Source of the DNA: an uncultured Candidatus Altimarinota bacterium
Lineage (GTDB): Bacteria > Patescibacteriota > Gracilibacteria > BD1-5 > UBA6164
DNA length: 6,584 bases
Reading direction: 5' to 3'
NCBI GenBank assembly: GCA_938015605.1
Contig: CALLPO010000067.1
Location: 1-6,584, forward strand
The notes beneath the pieces were generated by a model that did not search any database, was not told where the DNA came from, and saw only the letters and a program-made list of their open reading frames with translations. A program made the position numbers and the translations under genes. Of the stretch, positions 6,299-6,584 are shown piece by piece (position 1 is the first letter of the stretch; the number at the start of each line of letters is the position of its first letter).

Positions 6299-6584
6299 AT
6301 GCAATTTACAGTAATTTGACTTGATTAAAAAGATGAGCAAGCTATGGATAGAAGATTAGCAGTAAGAGAACAACATATTACACTATGAGAAGAACTTCTT
6401 GCATCAGGAAATATGTGGTATTGAGCTGCAATTTGGGATGATGAAAAAAATATGATAGACTCTATTCTTATCTATGACTTTAAAGATGAAAAAGAACTTC
6501 AAGAATATTTAGATAAAGAACCATATGTTGTTTGAAATGTATGGAAAGACATAACAGTACATAAATGTAATACTAGAGATCCAT
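6299..6584 (+). pseudogene. YCII-domain protein gene interrupted by TAA at codon 10 (3' end outside window)
   Basis: Reading from ATG 6299 gives MQFTVIGLD, then TAA (6326-6328), then KDEQAMDRRLAVREQHITLG and on to EPYVVGNVWKDITVHKC in the same frame up to the window edge. Ignoring the TAA, 95 residues match the YCII (YciI-like) family throughout: the opening strand, the RRLAVREQH helix, a glycine-rich SGNMWYGAAI strand, and the EPYVVGNVW segment. The family is about 95-100 residues, so the gene should end soon after the window. Members are small cytosolic ferredoxin-like-fold proteins, mostly of unknown role. The family usually has Gly at the TAA position (D-G-x-D/E), so a TGA(Gly)-to-TAA change is likely. 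An ATG at 6344 could restart translation but would lose the first beta strand. A sequencing error is also possible, in which case this is an ordinary gene. Confidence 0.7.

Noticed and set aside
6326..6328. TAA as a second reassigned codon meaning glycine.
   Set aside because: TAA ends seven other genes in the window at family-appropriate lengths, so a local mutation or error is far more likely.
1..6584. CRISPR array, tRNA, rRNA or insertion sequence.
   Set aside because: No spaced repeat series, cloverleaf, conserved rRNA segment, transposase or terminal repeat was seen on either strand.

Overview
The window comes from a bacterium that reads TGA as glycine (translation table 25). With the standard code every gene here breaks into short fragments. 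With TGA as Gly, nine plus-strand genes and one gene remnant become clear, and TGA falls on invariant glycines such as those in the GDGG thiamine-diphosphate motif of the first gene. This code, the low GC content and the almost exclusive use of AGA/AGG for arginine point to the Candidate Phyla Radiation, either Absconditabacteria (SR1) or Gracilibacteria (BD1-5). The window alone does not decide between them. TAA and TAG are the stop codons.

Region 1 (1-3164) looks like one operon: the C-terminal ~85% of an acetolactate-synthase-like thiamine-diphosphate (ThDP) enzyme, a small single-domain cupin, and a Sad/YneI-like succinate-semialdehyde dehydrogenase. A hairpin terminator follows. Because the ThDP enzyme sits beside a semialdehyde dehydrogenase, with no acetolactate synthase small subunit or branched-chain genes in view, one hypothesis is a 2-oxoacid decarboxylase plus aldehyde dehydrogenase route. 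An example would be 2-oxoglutarate to succinate, as in the cyanobacterial TCA bypass.

Region 2 (3165-3940) holds a lone 191-residue cupin-like protein between two hairpin terminators. Region 3 (3941-5363) holds a small integral membrane protein of the DUF1624 / heparan-alpha-glucosaminide N-acetyltransferase-like family, a DUF302 protein and an unrecognised 93-residue protein, closely spaced.

Region 4 (5364-6279) has a 163-base gap with a promoter-like sequence overlain by two overlapping inverted repeats. Next come a collapsed second copy of the DUF302 gene, an unrecognised 182-residue protein and a pair of hairpins, the second being a terminator. Region 5 (6299-end) is a YCII-domain gene with an in-frame TAA at codon 10, where the family has glycine. 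This looks like a TGA(Gly)-to-TAA change. No tRNA, rRNA, CRISPR array or insertion sequence was seen, and no convincing minus-strand gene.
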